DNA from: JAJFTV01 sp036825755
Lineage (GTDB): Bacteria > Chloroflexota > Anaerolineae > Anaerolineales > Anaerolineaceae
NCBI GenBank assembly: GCA_036825755.1
Contig: DAISXR010000059.1
Coordinates: 1-20,879 of the forward strand
DNA length: 20,879 bases
Direction: 5' to 3'
Of the stretch, positions 8,082-15,530 are shown piece by piece. Each line of letters starts with the position of its first letter. Positions within the stretch are counted from its first letter, which is position 1. Both the position numbers and the translations under genes were made by a program. The notes beneath the pieces were generated by a model, which saw nothing but the letters and a program-made list of their open reading frames with translations, was not told where the DNA came from and ran no database searches.

Positions 8082-9118
8082 TGCAAGAATTCTTCAGTAT
8101 TTTCAACAACTCACTGGTACAAAGCGGCATCCGTCTGGCAACACCTATCATCCTGGCCGCTCTGGCCGGCGCCATCTGTAACCGGGCCGGCGTACTCAAC
8201 TTCGCCCTGGAAGGCATGATGCTGCTGGGCGCCTTTTTGGGCATTGTCACCACGTACTTTTTGGGTAATACGTATGCGGGAGTTTTGATCGCCATCATGT
8301 CAGGGTCATTACTGGGGGCCTTTTTTGCCTTCCTGTACCTGAAATATGATGTCGATTTGATCATTCTCGCTATAGCCATCAACATGCTGGTAACCGAGTT
8401 GACCGTTTACTTCCTGCGCATTATCTTCGGCCAGGTGGGTACATGGACGGATCCCAGCATTATCAAGCTGCCTGATATTCACATCCCCATCATCCAGAAT
8501 ATTCCCGGTCTGGGGTCGGTGTTGAGCGGCTATAACATCATCATCTACTTCACCTGGTTCGCGGTGATCGCGGCGTACATCATGCTGTTCCATACCAAAT
8601 TCGGACGTCACATCCGCGCGGTGGGTGAAAATCAGCAGGCTGCTGAAACAGTGGGTATCAACTCACGGCGCGTGAAACTGTTCGCCCTGGTCATCAGCGG
8701 CGCGCTGGCGGCTCTGGGCGGCGCCTTCCTTTCGGTAGGACACCTGACCATGTTCACCCGCGAGATGAGCAACGGGCGTGGCTGGATCGGCATCACCGCG
8801 GCGCTGTTTGGCCTGAACCATCCCATCGGGGTGCTGTTCACCGGCCTGTTCTTCGGTTTTGCCGACGCGCTGGCAGTACGGCTGCAAAATGTAACCGATT
8901 TACCCCCCAACCTGATTCAATTGCTGCCGCATGTGACCACACTGCTGGTACTGGTTATCATGGCGCTGCGCTCAAAGGTGGCGCGGGCACTGGTCAGGCG
9001 TCGTTCGGTGGCGCGTATCCGTGAAGGCCTCGTGGGCCGGGCAGCGGCAGGCGCATCGGCGATTGAGAGCGGAGATTCATCCTCTTCCGGCGGTTTACTG
9101 CCACCCGCGGCTGAATAA
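8081..9118 (+). CDS. Nucleoside ABC importer permease 2
   Basis: Second membrane subunit, 345 residues, BPD_transp_2 family (YufQ/PnrD-like). The N-terminal region ATPIILAALAGAICNRAG followed by VLNFALEGMMLLGAF is the characteristic segment of this partner. Later parts include GRHIRAVGENQQAAETVGI and NSRRVKLFALVISGALAALG, a known pattern in these permeases (AVGEN..AAE..GI). The C-terminus has an Arg-rich cytoplasmic tail and a Ser/Gly-rich end. The start codon overlaps the stop of permease 1 by one base. GGAGG lies nine bases upstream inside the previous gene. A strong terminator follows, so this is the last gene of the importer unit proper. Confidence 0.93.
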   Translation: MQEFFSIFNNSLVQSGIRLATPIILAALAGAICNRAGVLNFALEGMMLLGAFLGIVTTYFLGNTYAGVLIAIMSGSLLGAFFAFLYLKYDVDLIILAIAINMLVTELTVYFLRIIFGQVGTWTDPSIIKLPDIHIPIIQNIPGLGSVLSGYNIIIYFTWFAVIAAYIMLFHTKFGRHIRAVGENQQAAETVGINSRRVKLFALVISGALAALGGAFLSVGHLTMFTREMSNGRGWIGITAALFGLNHPIGVLFTGLFFGFADALAVRLQNVTDLPPNLIQLLPHVTTLLVLVIMALRSKVARALVRRRSVARIREGLVGRAAAGASAIESGDSSSSGGLLPPAAE

Positions 9119-9126
9119 CGTACTTT

Positions 9127-9169
9127 TCACCCCCTGTTGCAATCCTTATGACAGCAGGGGGTGATTTTT
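9127..9169 (+). terminator. Terminator of the importer operon
   Basis: The 10-bp perfect stem TCACCCCCTG (9127-9136) pairs with CAGGGGGTGA (9155-9164), with an 18-base loop and five T directly after. It starts nine bases after the permease 2 stop codon. It separates the importer from the phosphorylase gene, although readthrough is possible since no clear promoter for the latter is seen. Confidence 0.9.
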
Positions 9170-9176
9170 GTAGAAA

Positions 9177-9220
9177 TGACACTCTGCGTGATCAGAGGGG
9201 AACCGTCACGCAGGGTGTCA
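9177..9220 (+). repeat. 15-bp inverted repeat in the udp leader
   Basis: TGACACTCTGCGTGA (9177-9191) pairs with TCACGCAGGGTGTCA (9206-9220). The single non-Watson-Crick position is a T opposite G, which would be a G-U pair in plus-strand RNA. The loop is 14 bases. It lies between the importer terminator and the udp ribosome binding site, has no T-tract, and so is not a terminator. It could be an operator or an mRNA leader structure controlling udp. Confidence 0.75.
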
Positions 9221-9251
9221 ATCTCGGATGGAAAATCAAAAGGAGTAACAA

Positions 9252-9974
9252 ATGGAACACCATGTAAAGTGTGAACCCAAAGATGTTTCGCGTTACGTTT
9301 TGTGTCCCGGCGATCAGGGCCGAGCAAAAAAGATTGCCGATCATTTTGAAAACGCGTACCTGGCCGCGGATAACCGCGGCATTGTAGTGTACTCGGGCAC
9401 CTATAAAGGTGTATTTATGACCTCCTGCGGAACCGGCATGGGCGGACCGGCGGTTGCCATTGCGGTGGAGGAACTGGCTCATCTGGGCGCGGATACATTT
9501 ATTCGTGTTGGATCTTGCGGTGTCTTTCAGGATGGTCAGACCTCCGGTGATGTGATCATCGCCAGCGGTACCTTCCGGGCCGGCGGCACCTCGCAGGCTT
9601 ATCTGCCGCTCAACTTCCCGGCTGTACCCACTTACCAGGTCTTGCGCGCCCTCACCGATGCCGCCGATGGCTTGAACCTGCCTTACACGGTGGGCGTGGG
9701 GACCGCCGGTGACGCCTTTTACGCGCCCCGCGAACCCGGTTCGCGTGATTTTCTCAAAAAAGCCGGTGTGGTTTCTACTGAAATGGAAAGCGATACCCTG
9801 TTTATCGTGGGCCAATACCGCGGATGGCGGACGGGTGCTATCTATACATCAGATGGCACACCCACCGAGATGAAACCCGATTGGGGTTGGGATGCATTTT
9901 ACCGCGGCGAGGAAAATGCCATTGTGATCGCGCTGGAGGCGCTGTACAGCATGGCGCAAAAAGACGCGGCATAG
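9252..9974 (+). CDS. udp: Uridine phosphorylase-like nucleoside phosphorylase
   Basis: Cytoplasmic enzyme that splits nucleosides with phosphate into a free base and ribose-1-phosphate. Length is 240 residues, similar to Udp and other hexameric PNP_UDP_1 proteins. CPGDQGRAKKIAD (18-30) is the phosphate-binding loop. CGTGMGGPAVAIAVEELAHLG (59-79) and FIRVGSCG (83-90) form the second phosphate and ribose site including Arg85. STEMESDTLF (175-184) holds the Met-Glu-Ser ribose-binding residues. The wording of the middle region (GGPAVAIAVEEL, TFIRVGS) is closer to uridine phosphorylase than to DeoD. Base preference is therefore uridine by resemblance but not proven. AGGAG is six bases before the ATG. 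It follows the importer operon and precedes a bidirectional terminator. Confidence 0.85.
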   Translation: MEHHVKCEPKDVSRYVLCPGDQGRAKKIADHFENAYLAADNRGIVVYSGTYKGVFMTSCGTGMGGPAVAIAVEELAHLGADTFIRVGSCGVFQDGQTSGDVIIASGTFRAGGTSQAYLPLNFPAVPTYQVLRALTDAADGLNLPYTVGVGTAGDAFYAPREPGSRDFLKKAGVVSTEMESDTLFIVGQYRGWRTGAIYTSDGTPTEMKPDWGWDAFYRGEENAIVIALEALYSMAQKDAA

Positions 9975-9991
9975 TTCATCAAGAAAAATAG

Positions 9992-10022
9992 ATCCCTTCC
10001 TGTTTTCAGGAAGGGATTTTTT
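9992..10022. terminator. Bidirectional terminator between convergent genes
   Basis: The 11-bp perfect stem ATCCCTTCCTG / CAGGAAGGGAT has a TTTT loop. Six T follow it on the plus strand, and an A-rich run before it gives a T-run on the minus strand. It sits between udp (stop at 9974) and the convergent VanZ-like gene (stop at 10025), so it can serve both. Confidence 0.9.
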
Positions 10023-10024
10023 AT

Positions 10025-10486
10025 TTACGGGAGTGGTGCCGGCGGATGGGCGTTGATCCTGGCTGGGGGCGCGGTTTCATCGCTGCGTTTTTTCCGGCGA
10101 ACGACGAGGAAATAAAAAACCGTATAGCCAATCAGCAGCCCCGTCATACTGGCAGCCAGGTCGAGCGGGTTGGCATCCCGTCCGGGCAGCGGTATCTGGG
10201 ATAGCTCATCCAGTGTGAACAGCGTCGCCATGATCACCGGCCCCAGATGAAAATTTATCGAAAAAATCCGAATCCTCCGCGGGTACAGGATGATACTGGC
10301 GAAAAGGGTAAAAGTCGACCCAAAGAAAACGTGCGTGATTTTGTCATTGATATTGTTGGCATACACCCAGCGTTTCAGATCACGCGGTACGCCGACGATC
10401 ACCATACACATCATTAAAAAAACCAGCATTAAAAGAAGGACAGCGATCCATCTTTGTTTTTTGATTCCTTCGTTGTTTGTTCCCAA
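10025..10486 (-). CDS. VanZ-like membrane protein
   Basis: Small integral membrane protein, 153 residues, with about four hydrophobic segments (roughly 13-33, 50-68, 78-92, 108-130) and a basic, proline-rich cytoplasmic tail. VanZ family marks are present: DKITH (48-52) before the second segment, DELSQ (93-97) at the end of the third, then PGRDANPLDLAASMTG (101-116). VanZ itself gives low-level teicoplanin resistance by an unknown route; most family members are uncharacterised, so no function is claimed. The start is TTG, supported by AAGGGGG five bases upstream; the next in-frame Met would cut into the first membrane segment. It ends in the bidirectional terminator shared with udp. A TATACT box lies within the 161-base upstream spacer, but without a convincing -35. 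Confidence 0.75.
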   Translation of the reverse strand: MGTNNEGIKKQRWIAVLLLMLVFLMMCMVIVGVPRDLKRWVYANNINDKITHVFFGSTFTLFASIILYPRRIRIFSINFHLGPVIMATLFTLDELSQIPLPGRDANPLDLAASMTGLLIGYTVFYFLVVRRKKRSDETAPPARINAHPPAPLP

Positions 10487-10647
10487 GATATCCCCCTTAG
10501 AACTAGCCTGTCACAATCAAAGGAGAGTATACCGCCCCTTTATGAGAGAAATGTGAAGGCAGGATTAAATTACCCGGGGTTCCAGATGCCACTGATCTGC
10601 CTGGGGCAGGCAAGAGGTTTGTTTTATCAGACTGTTTGAAGTATATC

Positions 10648-11169
10648 CTAAGATTCAAACCGCCAGCGTGTGGCGCCGTGCGGTTCGGCGGTGGCGTTGC
10701 CGATGGCGGTGTGGAACGTGAATCGATACAGATACCACGGCGGAGGGCCGGCGCTGGGCGCGCTGTACGGCCCGGTGAACGCATCGCCTTCCACGTGCAC
10801 CGGCCAGCCTCCCTCACGGCAGCGCGCAGCCAGCCGCTCCAGGGTGGGACCATCCGTTACCCTGGCCGCCTGTCCTTCGAACACCATGTCGATGGTTTCC
10901 AGGCTGGCGGAAAGAGTGCAGTACGGGTTATCGGCCAGATTACGGGATTTCAACGTTGAGGGACCGCTGGTGAAATAAATATCGCCGTCGAGCCAGAGCG
11001 CGCCAACCCCGGCGGCATGCGGGCGGCCGCCCGGGCGCACGGTGCCGAGGAAGGCGGGTCTGCCGAAGAAGATGCTTTCCGCCATCAAATCACGCGGTCT
11101 GCTCCACGGCAGGGCAGGGTGGCCATAAATATCGAGATTGCGGATATCGATTGGTGTACGTTCGGTCAT
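10648..11169 (-). CDS. PNPOx-like flavin-binding split-barrel protein
   Basis: Protein of 173 residues in the pyridoxamine 5'-phosphate oxidase-like FMN-binding split-barrel superfamily. The barrel core is visible: FLGTVRPGGRPHAAGVGALWLDG in two beta strands (40-62), IYFTSGPSTLKSRNLADNPYC (64-84), where the Ser/Lys/Arg residues normally contact FMN phosphate, and FEGQAARVTD (97-106). Such small proteins reduce or bind F420/FMN-linked substrates, or have unknown roles; it is not PdxH itself. The reading frame extends upstream into the next gene, but the ATG at 11169 with GGGAG seven or eight bases upstream is clearly the start. It lies 34 bases after the kinase-like gene on the same strand and is probably co-transcribed with it. 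Confidence 0.8.
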   Translation of the reverse strand: MTERTPIDIRNLDIYGHPALPWSRPRDLMAESIFFGRPAFLGTVRPGGRPHAAGVGALWLDGDIYFTSGPSTLKSRNLADNPYCTLSASLETIDMVFEGQAARVTDGPTLERLAARCREGGWPVHVEGDAFTGPYSAPSAGPPPWYLYRFTFHTAIGNATAEPHGATRWRFES

Positions 11170-11203
11170 TGGATGGCTCCCTTCTGTTTCGGTTCTCCAC
11201 TTT

Positions 11204-12208
11204 CTAACGCGGATGGGCCGAGAGCGGTAAGAGTTTCTGGACAATGGACGGCAGGTCTCGCAGACCCTTTTGAACGGTTGCCTGATCCTGCTGACGGGCT
11301 GCCTGCGCGGCTGCCAATGCGATGTGCATGCCCTGGTATAAATGCGTATAGAAAAGGTCTTTCTCCGGAAAAAGCATTTCACCGTAGCCCATTTCAAAAG
11401 CGGTGATTGGCTCGCGCCATTCGGGCATTGCGCGCCGCAGCGAAAGCAGGAACATCCCCCAATCCACGCGCGGATCTCCCCACCAGGCATGTTCCGCGTC
11501 CAGAATACCGCAAATGGCAGGAGGTTTCTGGCCATCATCAATCAGAATATTGAAGGTCCACAGATCACCATGCAGCAGGCAGGGTGTGACCAGCTCATCC
11601 AGGCGGCTGCGGTTCTCTTCCGCGGTCCGGCGTAAAGCGGTCAGGCTGATTGTTTCCAGACCCAAATGGGTGAAATCCTCCAGCAAATGGTCAAAGCGGT
11701 CCAGGACGGTATCGCTCCAGCAAGGAAACGATTGGGCGGGTGGAGGGTACCCGAACGCGGAGCCGGTCACCGAGTGAATCTGGCGGGTGATCTGCCCCAG
11801 CTCCTGCCATAAGGCCAGCCGGTCCGGCAAGGGGAGGGTTTCATCCACATCGGCCCATCTCCGCCCGGTCAGAAACGTTTGAAAGGAATAATCGCGCGGA
11901 ATGAGCCGGTGCGAAAAATCAACCGCCAGCAGCCTGGGCATACGGTCACTGACCGGTAGAAAGGATGGATAGACAGTCGCTTCACGGCGCAATAGATTCC
12001 GGTCGTCCCACCCTGCCAACGCATCCGATGGAGGGGCCACTTTGAGCACCACCCGGCTGCGGTCGGCAAATTCCAACAGCCAGGTCTCGTTTTGTGTGCC
12101 GCCGGACAGTTTTGCCGCCGAAATAGGAGTACAGGAACTACCCCATACCGCCTGACAGGCCAGATTGATTTGTGAACGAGTGAGGGGTTGGACAGAGTCG
12201 ATGACCAT
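11204..12208 (-). CDS. APH/choline kinase-fold phosphotransferase
   Basis: Kinase-like protein of about 334 residues, aminoglycoside phosphotransferase (APH) family. The N-lobe has LSGGTQNETWLLEF (34-47) as the glycine-rich loop and VVLKV (53-57) with the ATP-binding lysine. The catalytic loop is LLHGDLWTFNIL (211-222) with Asp215 and Asn220. The metal-binding Asp is in GILDAEHAWWGDP (234-246). The substrate is unknown: the family covers antibiotics, choline, homoserine, fructosamine and others, and nothing here singles out an antibiotic. The start is uncertain. GTG at 12217 directly follows the stop of the upstream gene; ATG at 12208 has AGGT about seven bases upstream and is preferred. It is the middle gene of a three-gene minus-strand cluster. 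Confidence 0.85.
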   Translation of the reverse strand: MVIDSVQPLTRSQINLACQAVWGSSCTPISAAKLSGGTQNETWLLEFADRSRVVLKVAPPSDALAGWDDRNLLRREATVYPSFLPVSDRMPRLLAVDFSHRLIPRDYSFQTFLTGRRWADVDETLPLPDRLALWQELGQITRQIHSVTGSAFGYPPPAQSFPCWSDTVLDRFDHLLEDFTHLGLETISLTALRRTAEENRSRLDELVTPCLLHGDLWTFNILIDDGQKPPAICGILDAEHAWWGDPRVDWGMFLLSLRRAMPEWREPITAFEMGYGEMLFPEKDLFYTHLYQGMHIALAAAQAARQQDQATVQKGLRDLPSIVQKLLPLSAHPR

Positions 12209-12217
12209 TCCCAACAC

Positions 12218-12664
12218 CTAATAGCGGATGCCGTGTTCCAGATAAAACTTCATCTCGGTCAGCACACTGGCCCAGCCGGCAACCCGGTTCAGCAGATCCT
12301 TCATCCCATCATCATCGTTTTTATAGCCGTCTTCATGAACGCGCACCAGCGTACCGTCGGTGACTGAGGTAAAGCTGAAGATGGTGGTGGTGAAGTAACC
12401 GCGCGAATCGGCCTCCCACTGATACACATAGCGACTGGGCGGATCGTATTCAAGCACCTTGCCGGGATACTCACCGGTGTAGTCATCGACCCCGTGGTTT
12501 TTGAAGCGGAAAATGATTTTGCCACCCGGTTGGGGCTCCAGTTCGGTTCCGGTGGTGAACCATTCGTTCAATCCTTCAGCCGTCGCCAGCGCACGAAATA
12601 CCTTTTCGATGGGTACTCTGACCAGCACACGGAAATCGACATTTTCATCACGAACATTTTCCAT
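12218..12664 (-). CDS. SRPBCC (AHSA1/START-like) domain protein
   Basis: Protein of 148 residues with the helix-grip fold of the AHSA1 subgroup. Typical wording: FRVLVRVPIEKVFRALATAE (10-29), GLNEWFTTGTELEPQPGG (30-47), then DYTGEYPGKVLEYDPPSRYVYQW, and a C-terminal helix WASVLTEMKFYLEHG that closes the hydrophobic cavity. Members bind hydrophobic ligands or act as co-chaperone-like proteins; the ligand is unknown. The start at 12664 is chosen because GAGAGGTGATT directly precedes it and upstream residues do not fit the fold. It leads the minus-strand cluster with the APH-like and PNPOx-like genes, and is divergent from the MarR/ABC operon across 149 bases. A possible promoter on the minus strand (TTGTTC, 16 bases, TAACAT) is weak. 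Confidence 0.85.
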   Translation of the reverse strand: MENVRDENVDFRVLVRVPIEKVFRALATAEGLNEWFTTGTELEPQPGGKIIFRFKNHGVDDYTGEYPGKVLEYDPPSRYVYQWEADSRGYFTTTIFSFTSVTDGTLVRVHEDGYKNDDDGMKDLLNRVAGWASVLTEMKFYLEHGIRY

Positions 12665-12736
12665 AATCACCTCTCTCTTGCATGTTATCACAAAGGCTGT
12701 TTGGAACAAAATGTTTGCATCTCGTATATTGACACC

Positions 12737-12767
12737 TTGACGAGCCCGCAACCTGAGCATATAATGC
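12737..12767 (+). promoter_or_regulatory. Sigma70 promoter with palindrome over the -10 box
   Basis: TTGACG (12737-12742) and TATAAT (12760-12765) are separated by exactly 17 bases, the best promoter in the window. The -10 box is contained in the 11-base palindrome GCATATAATGC (12757-12767). Transcription would start near 12772, about 42 bases before marR. A palindrome on the -10 box next to a MarR gene is a natural autoregulatory operator candidate. Confidence 0.8.
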
Positions 12768-12813
12768 CATTCGTTTAATTAAGAGGACTTATTAGTTTCA
12801 AGGACTTAAGCAA

Positions 12814-13287
12814 ATGAACAAAGAAATTCTGGTCGATCTTTTAGTCGAGATGTTGAACAAATTTCGTGGATATTCCATGCGGAACAATATCACCTTTGCC
12901 CGCAGGAATAACCTGTCAATGTCTCAAATGGGCACCCTGTTTCGTCTCCATCGGCAGGGGCCCAGCGGCGTATCCCAGATTGGCTGCGAAATGGCCATCA
13001 GCAGCGCGGCGGTCAGTCAGATGCTGGAAAAATTGGTCCAGCAGGGACTGGTGCTGCGCAGTGAAGCGCCGACAGATCGACGCGCCAAGGTGATCGATCT
13101 TACACCCGAGGGCCGGCAGATGGTCGATGAAGTTCACGGTGCAGTACGGCAATCGATTTTGAATGTGATGGATGAAATGAGCGACGACGAAGCTCAAAAG
13201 GTTTACGAAGTTTTGAAATTGATCATTGAAAAAGTTGATCAAAGTGAAAGAAAAGAACAGACACAAGAAGAAACGAGGGAATTTTAA
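12814..13287 (+). CDS. MarR family transcriptional regulator
   Basis: Dimeric winged-helix DNA-binding protein, 157 residues, usual family length. The N-terminal helices form the dimer interface. The helix-turn-helix spans roughly residues 32-75 (LSMSQMGTLFRLHRQGPSGV, then SQIGCEMAISSAAVSQMLEK) and is followed by a helix and the wing with the family motif SEAPTDRRAKVIDLTPEG (residues 85-102). A charged C-terminal helix ends in Glu/Lys/Gln-rich sequence. It is followed after two bases by the ABC exporter gene, a standard layout in which the regulator represses its own operon until a ligand (often a toxic compound) binds. AGGA lies nine bases before the ATG. The ligand cannot be read from the sequence. 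Confidence 0.93.
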   Translation: MNKEILVDLLVEMLNKFRGYSMRNNITFARRNNLSMSQMGTLFRLHRQGPSGVSQIGCEMAISSAAVSQMLEKLVQQGLVLRSEAPTDRRAKVIDLTPEGRQMVDEVHGAVRQSILNVMDEMSDDEAQKVYEVLKLIIEKVDQSERKEQTQEETREF

Positions 13288-13289
13288 AA

Positions 13290-15530
13290 ATGCTGCGTTT
13301 GATCAGGTATCTAAAGCCTTACCGGTTGATGATCCTTGCGGCAGTGGTACTGCTGTTTGCGCAGGCCAATTTTGATCTGGCGCTGCCGGATTACCTGTCC
13401 AAAATTGTCAACGTGGGCATCCAGCAGGGTGGCGTGGAGGATGCGGTTCCTCAGGCTGTGCGGGGTTCCACGGTCGAGAAAATGAAGCTGTTTATGAACA
13501 GCGATGACTTCAACTATTTTACGGCGCAATATACGCTGGTAGAACCGGGTTCGGAACGGGCCGAAGCACTGTTGCAGAAATACCCGGTATTGGAAAGCGA
13601 ACCGGTGTACACTCTCAACGAGATCAGCAAGGACACGCGCACTGAACTGAACCGGATGCTGGGAAAAGCCTGGCTGGCGATAGCAGGTGTTCAGAAGTTG
13701 ATGGAGGATCCCAGCGCAGCCCAGAGCATGGGCATGCCGGAAGGTTTCGATCTCTCCTCCATCCCGGCCGGGACGGATCTGTTCACCCTGCTCGGGCAGC
13801 TTCCCCAACCACAGCGGCAGAAAATTGCTGATGCCATGGATGCCCGTTTCACCTCCATGGGTGAGAGCATAATCACCCAGGCGGCCGTGAAGATGGTGAA
13901 AACGGAATATGAAGCGTTGGGTATGGATACCGGTCGTCTGCAGAGCCAGTACATCGCCGGTATGGGCGGATGGATGCTGCTGCTTTCGTTAGGATCGTCG
14001 GTGGCAGCATTGGCGGTCAGCTTTTTGGCTGCGCGCACCTCTGCTGGTACCGGGCGCAACATGCGCCGCGATGTGTTCCAGCGAGTAGAGAGCTTCTCCA
14101 GCGCCGAATTTGACACCTTTTCCACGGCTTCGCTGATCACCCGTACCACCAATGATGTATCGCAGATTCAGATGGTGGTGATGATGATGATTCGCATGGC
14201 CTTTTTTGCTCCCATCATGGGTATAGGCGGCATCCTGCGGGTAGTCAATAAAGATGCCTCCATGTGGTGGTTGATCGCGATTGCTGTGGTTGCCCTGATC
14301 GGCATGATTATGGGCATCTTCTCCACCGCGCTGCCGCGCTTCAAGATTGTGCAGAAGTTGATCGATAAACTCAACCTGGTGGCTCGTGAAGGTCTCTCGG
14401 GCATGATGGTGATCCGCGCCTTCAACATGCAGCCTTTTGAGGAGGATCGCTTTGACAAAGCCAATCTGGACTTGACCGCCACCTCGCGTTTCATCAACCG
14501 GGTTATGTCGCTCATGTCACCGGGGATGATGATCATCATGAACGGATTGTCGGTGGGCATCATCTGGGTGGGTTCGCACCAGATCGCTCAGGCCAATATG
14601 CAGGTGGGCGATATGATGGCCTTCATCCAGTACGCCATGACGATCATGTTCTCGTTCATGATGCTCTCGATGATGTTTATCATGCTGCCGCGCGCCTCGG
14701 TTTCAGCCGACCGCATCGCTGATGTGCTGGCTGTAGAACCCATCATCCGAGACCCGAAGCAGCCCCGTCATTTCAACAAGCCGTTTGAAGGAAGGATTGA
14801 GTTCCGCAATGTTTCCTTCCGCTATCCGGACGCCAGCGATGATGTGCTGCACGATATCAGCTTTACCGCTCACCCCGGGCAAACCACAGCTTTCATCGGC
14901 TCAACCGGCTCGGGAAAATCGACCGTGGTGAACCTGGTGCCGCGTTTCTTTGACGTGAGTGAGGGACAGATTCTGATTGACGGAACCGATATCCGCGAGG
15001 TGTCACAGCATGATCTGCGTGAACAGATTGGCTATGTGCCTCAAAAAGGCGTGCTGTTCTCCGGTACGATCGAGAGCAATCTGAAGTATGCCGATGAGAA
15101 TGCGTCCGCAGATCAATTGAAAAACGCCGTTCAAACCGCGCAGGCCGCCGATTTTGTCTTTGCCAAAGAGAACGGAATGGAAGAGGAAATCGCACAGGGC
15201 GGAGCCAATGTATCCGGCGGACAGAAGCAGCGTCTTTCAATTGCCCGCGCGTTGGTCAAACGACCGCCCATTTACATTTTTGACGACAGCTTTTCAGCGC
15301 TGGACTTTAAAACCGATGCGGCGCTGCGCAAGGCGTTGAAGCAGGATACGGCTGCCAGTACCATTCTGCTGGTGACTCAGCGGGTTTCCACCATCAAGAA
15401 TGCAGATCAGATTGTTGTGCTGGATGAAGGCAAGATTGTGGGCAAAGGCACCCATGCCGAACTGATGGAAAATTGCCCCACCTATCGTGAAATTGCCATG
15501 TCGCAGCTCAGTCTGGAGGAATTACGATGA
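13290..15530 (+). CDS. ABC exporter half-transporter with degenerate ATP site
   Basis: Membrane-spanning exporter subunit, 746 residues, membrane domain then nucleotide-binding domain. The first membrane segment (about 12-32) is followed by a large extracytoplasmic insertion reaching to about residue 223, then the remaining five membrane segments. NBD: FRYPDAS A-loop, Walker A GSTGSGKST (537-545), signature VSGGQKQR (641-648), Walker B IYIFDDSFSALD (ending at Asp672). The catalytic Glu is replaced by Asp666, and the switch His by Gln697 (VTQRVST). This pattern is that of the non-hydrolysing half in heterodimeric exporters of the BmrC/D, LmrC/D and TmrA/B kind. The next gene overlaps it by ATGA and is the expected catalytic partner. 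The MarR gene upstream suggests drug or metabolite efflux; the substrate is unknown. Confidence 0.93.
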   Translation: MLRLIRYLKPYRLMILAAVVLLFAQANFDLALPDYLSKIVNVGIQQGGVEDAVPQAVRGSTVEKMKLFMNSDDFNYFTAQYTLVEPGSERAEALLQKYPVLESEPVYTLNEISKDTRTELNRMLGKAWLAIAGVQKLMEDPSAAQSMGMPEGFDLSSIPAGTDLFTLLGQLPQPQRQKIADAMDARFTSMGESIITQAAVKMVKTEYEALGMDTGRLQSQYIAGMGGWMLLLSLGSSVAALAVSFLAARTSAGTGRNMRRDVFQRVESFSSAEFDTFSTASLITRTTNDVSQIQMVVMMMIRMAFFAPIMGIGGILRVVNKDASMWWLIAIAVVALIGMIMGIFSTALPRFKIVQKLIDKLNLVAREGLSGMMVIRAFNMQPFEEDRFDKANLDLTATSRFINRVMSLMSPGMMIIMNGLSVGIIWVGSHQIAQANMQVGDMMAFIQYAMTIMFSFMMLSMMFIMLPRASVSADRIADVLAVEPIIRDPKQPRHFNKPFEGRIEFRNVSFRYPDASDDVLHDISFTAHPGQTTAFIGSTGSGKSTVVNLVPRFFDVSEGQILIDGTDIREVSQHDLREQIGYVPQKGVLFSGTIESNLKYADENASADQLKNAVQTAQAADFVFAKENGMEEEIAQGGANVSGGQKQRLSIARALVKRPPIYIFDDSFSALDFKTDAALRKALKQDTAASTILLVTQRVSTIKNADQIVVLDEGKIVGKGTHAELMENCPTYREIAMSQLSLEELR

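Noticed and set aside
10598..10612. Terminator TGCCTG/CAGGCA downstream of the PNPOx-like gene
   Set aside because: The stem is only six bases and has no T-run on the minus strand.
11170..11541. N-terminal extension of the PNPOx-like reading frame
   Set aside because: It overlaps the APH-like gene out of frame; the internal ATG at 11169 has a proper ribosome binding site and starts the recognisable domain.
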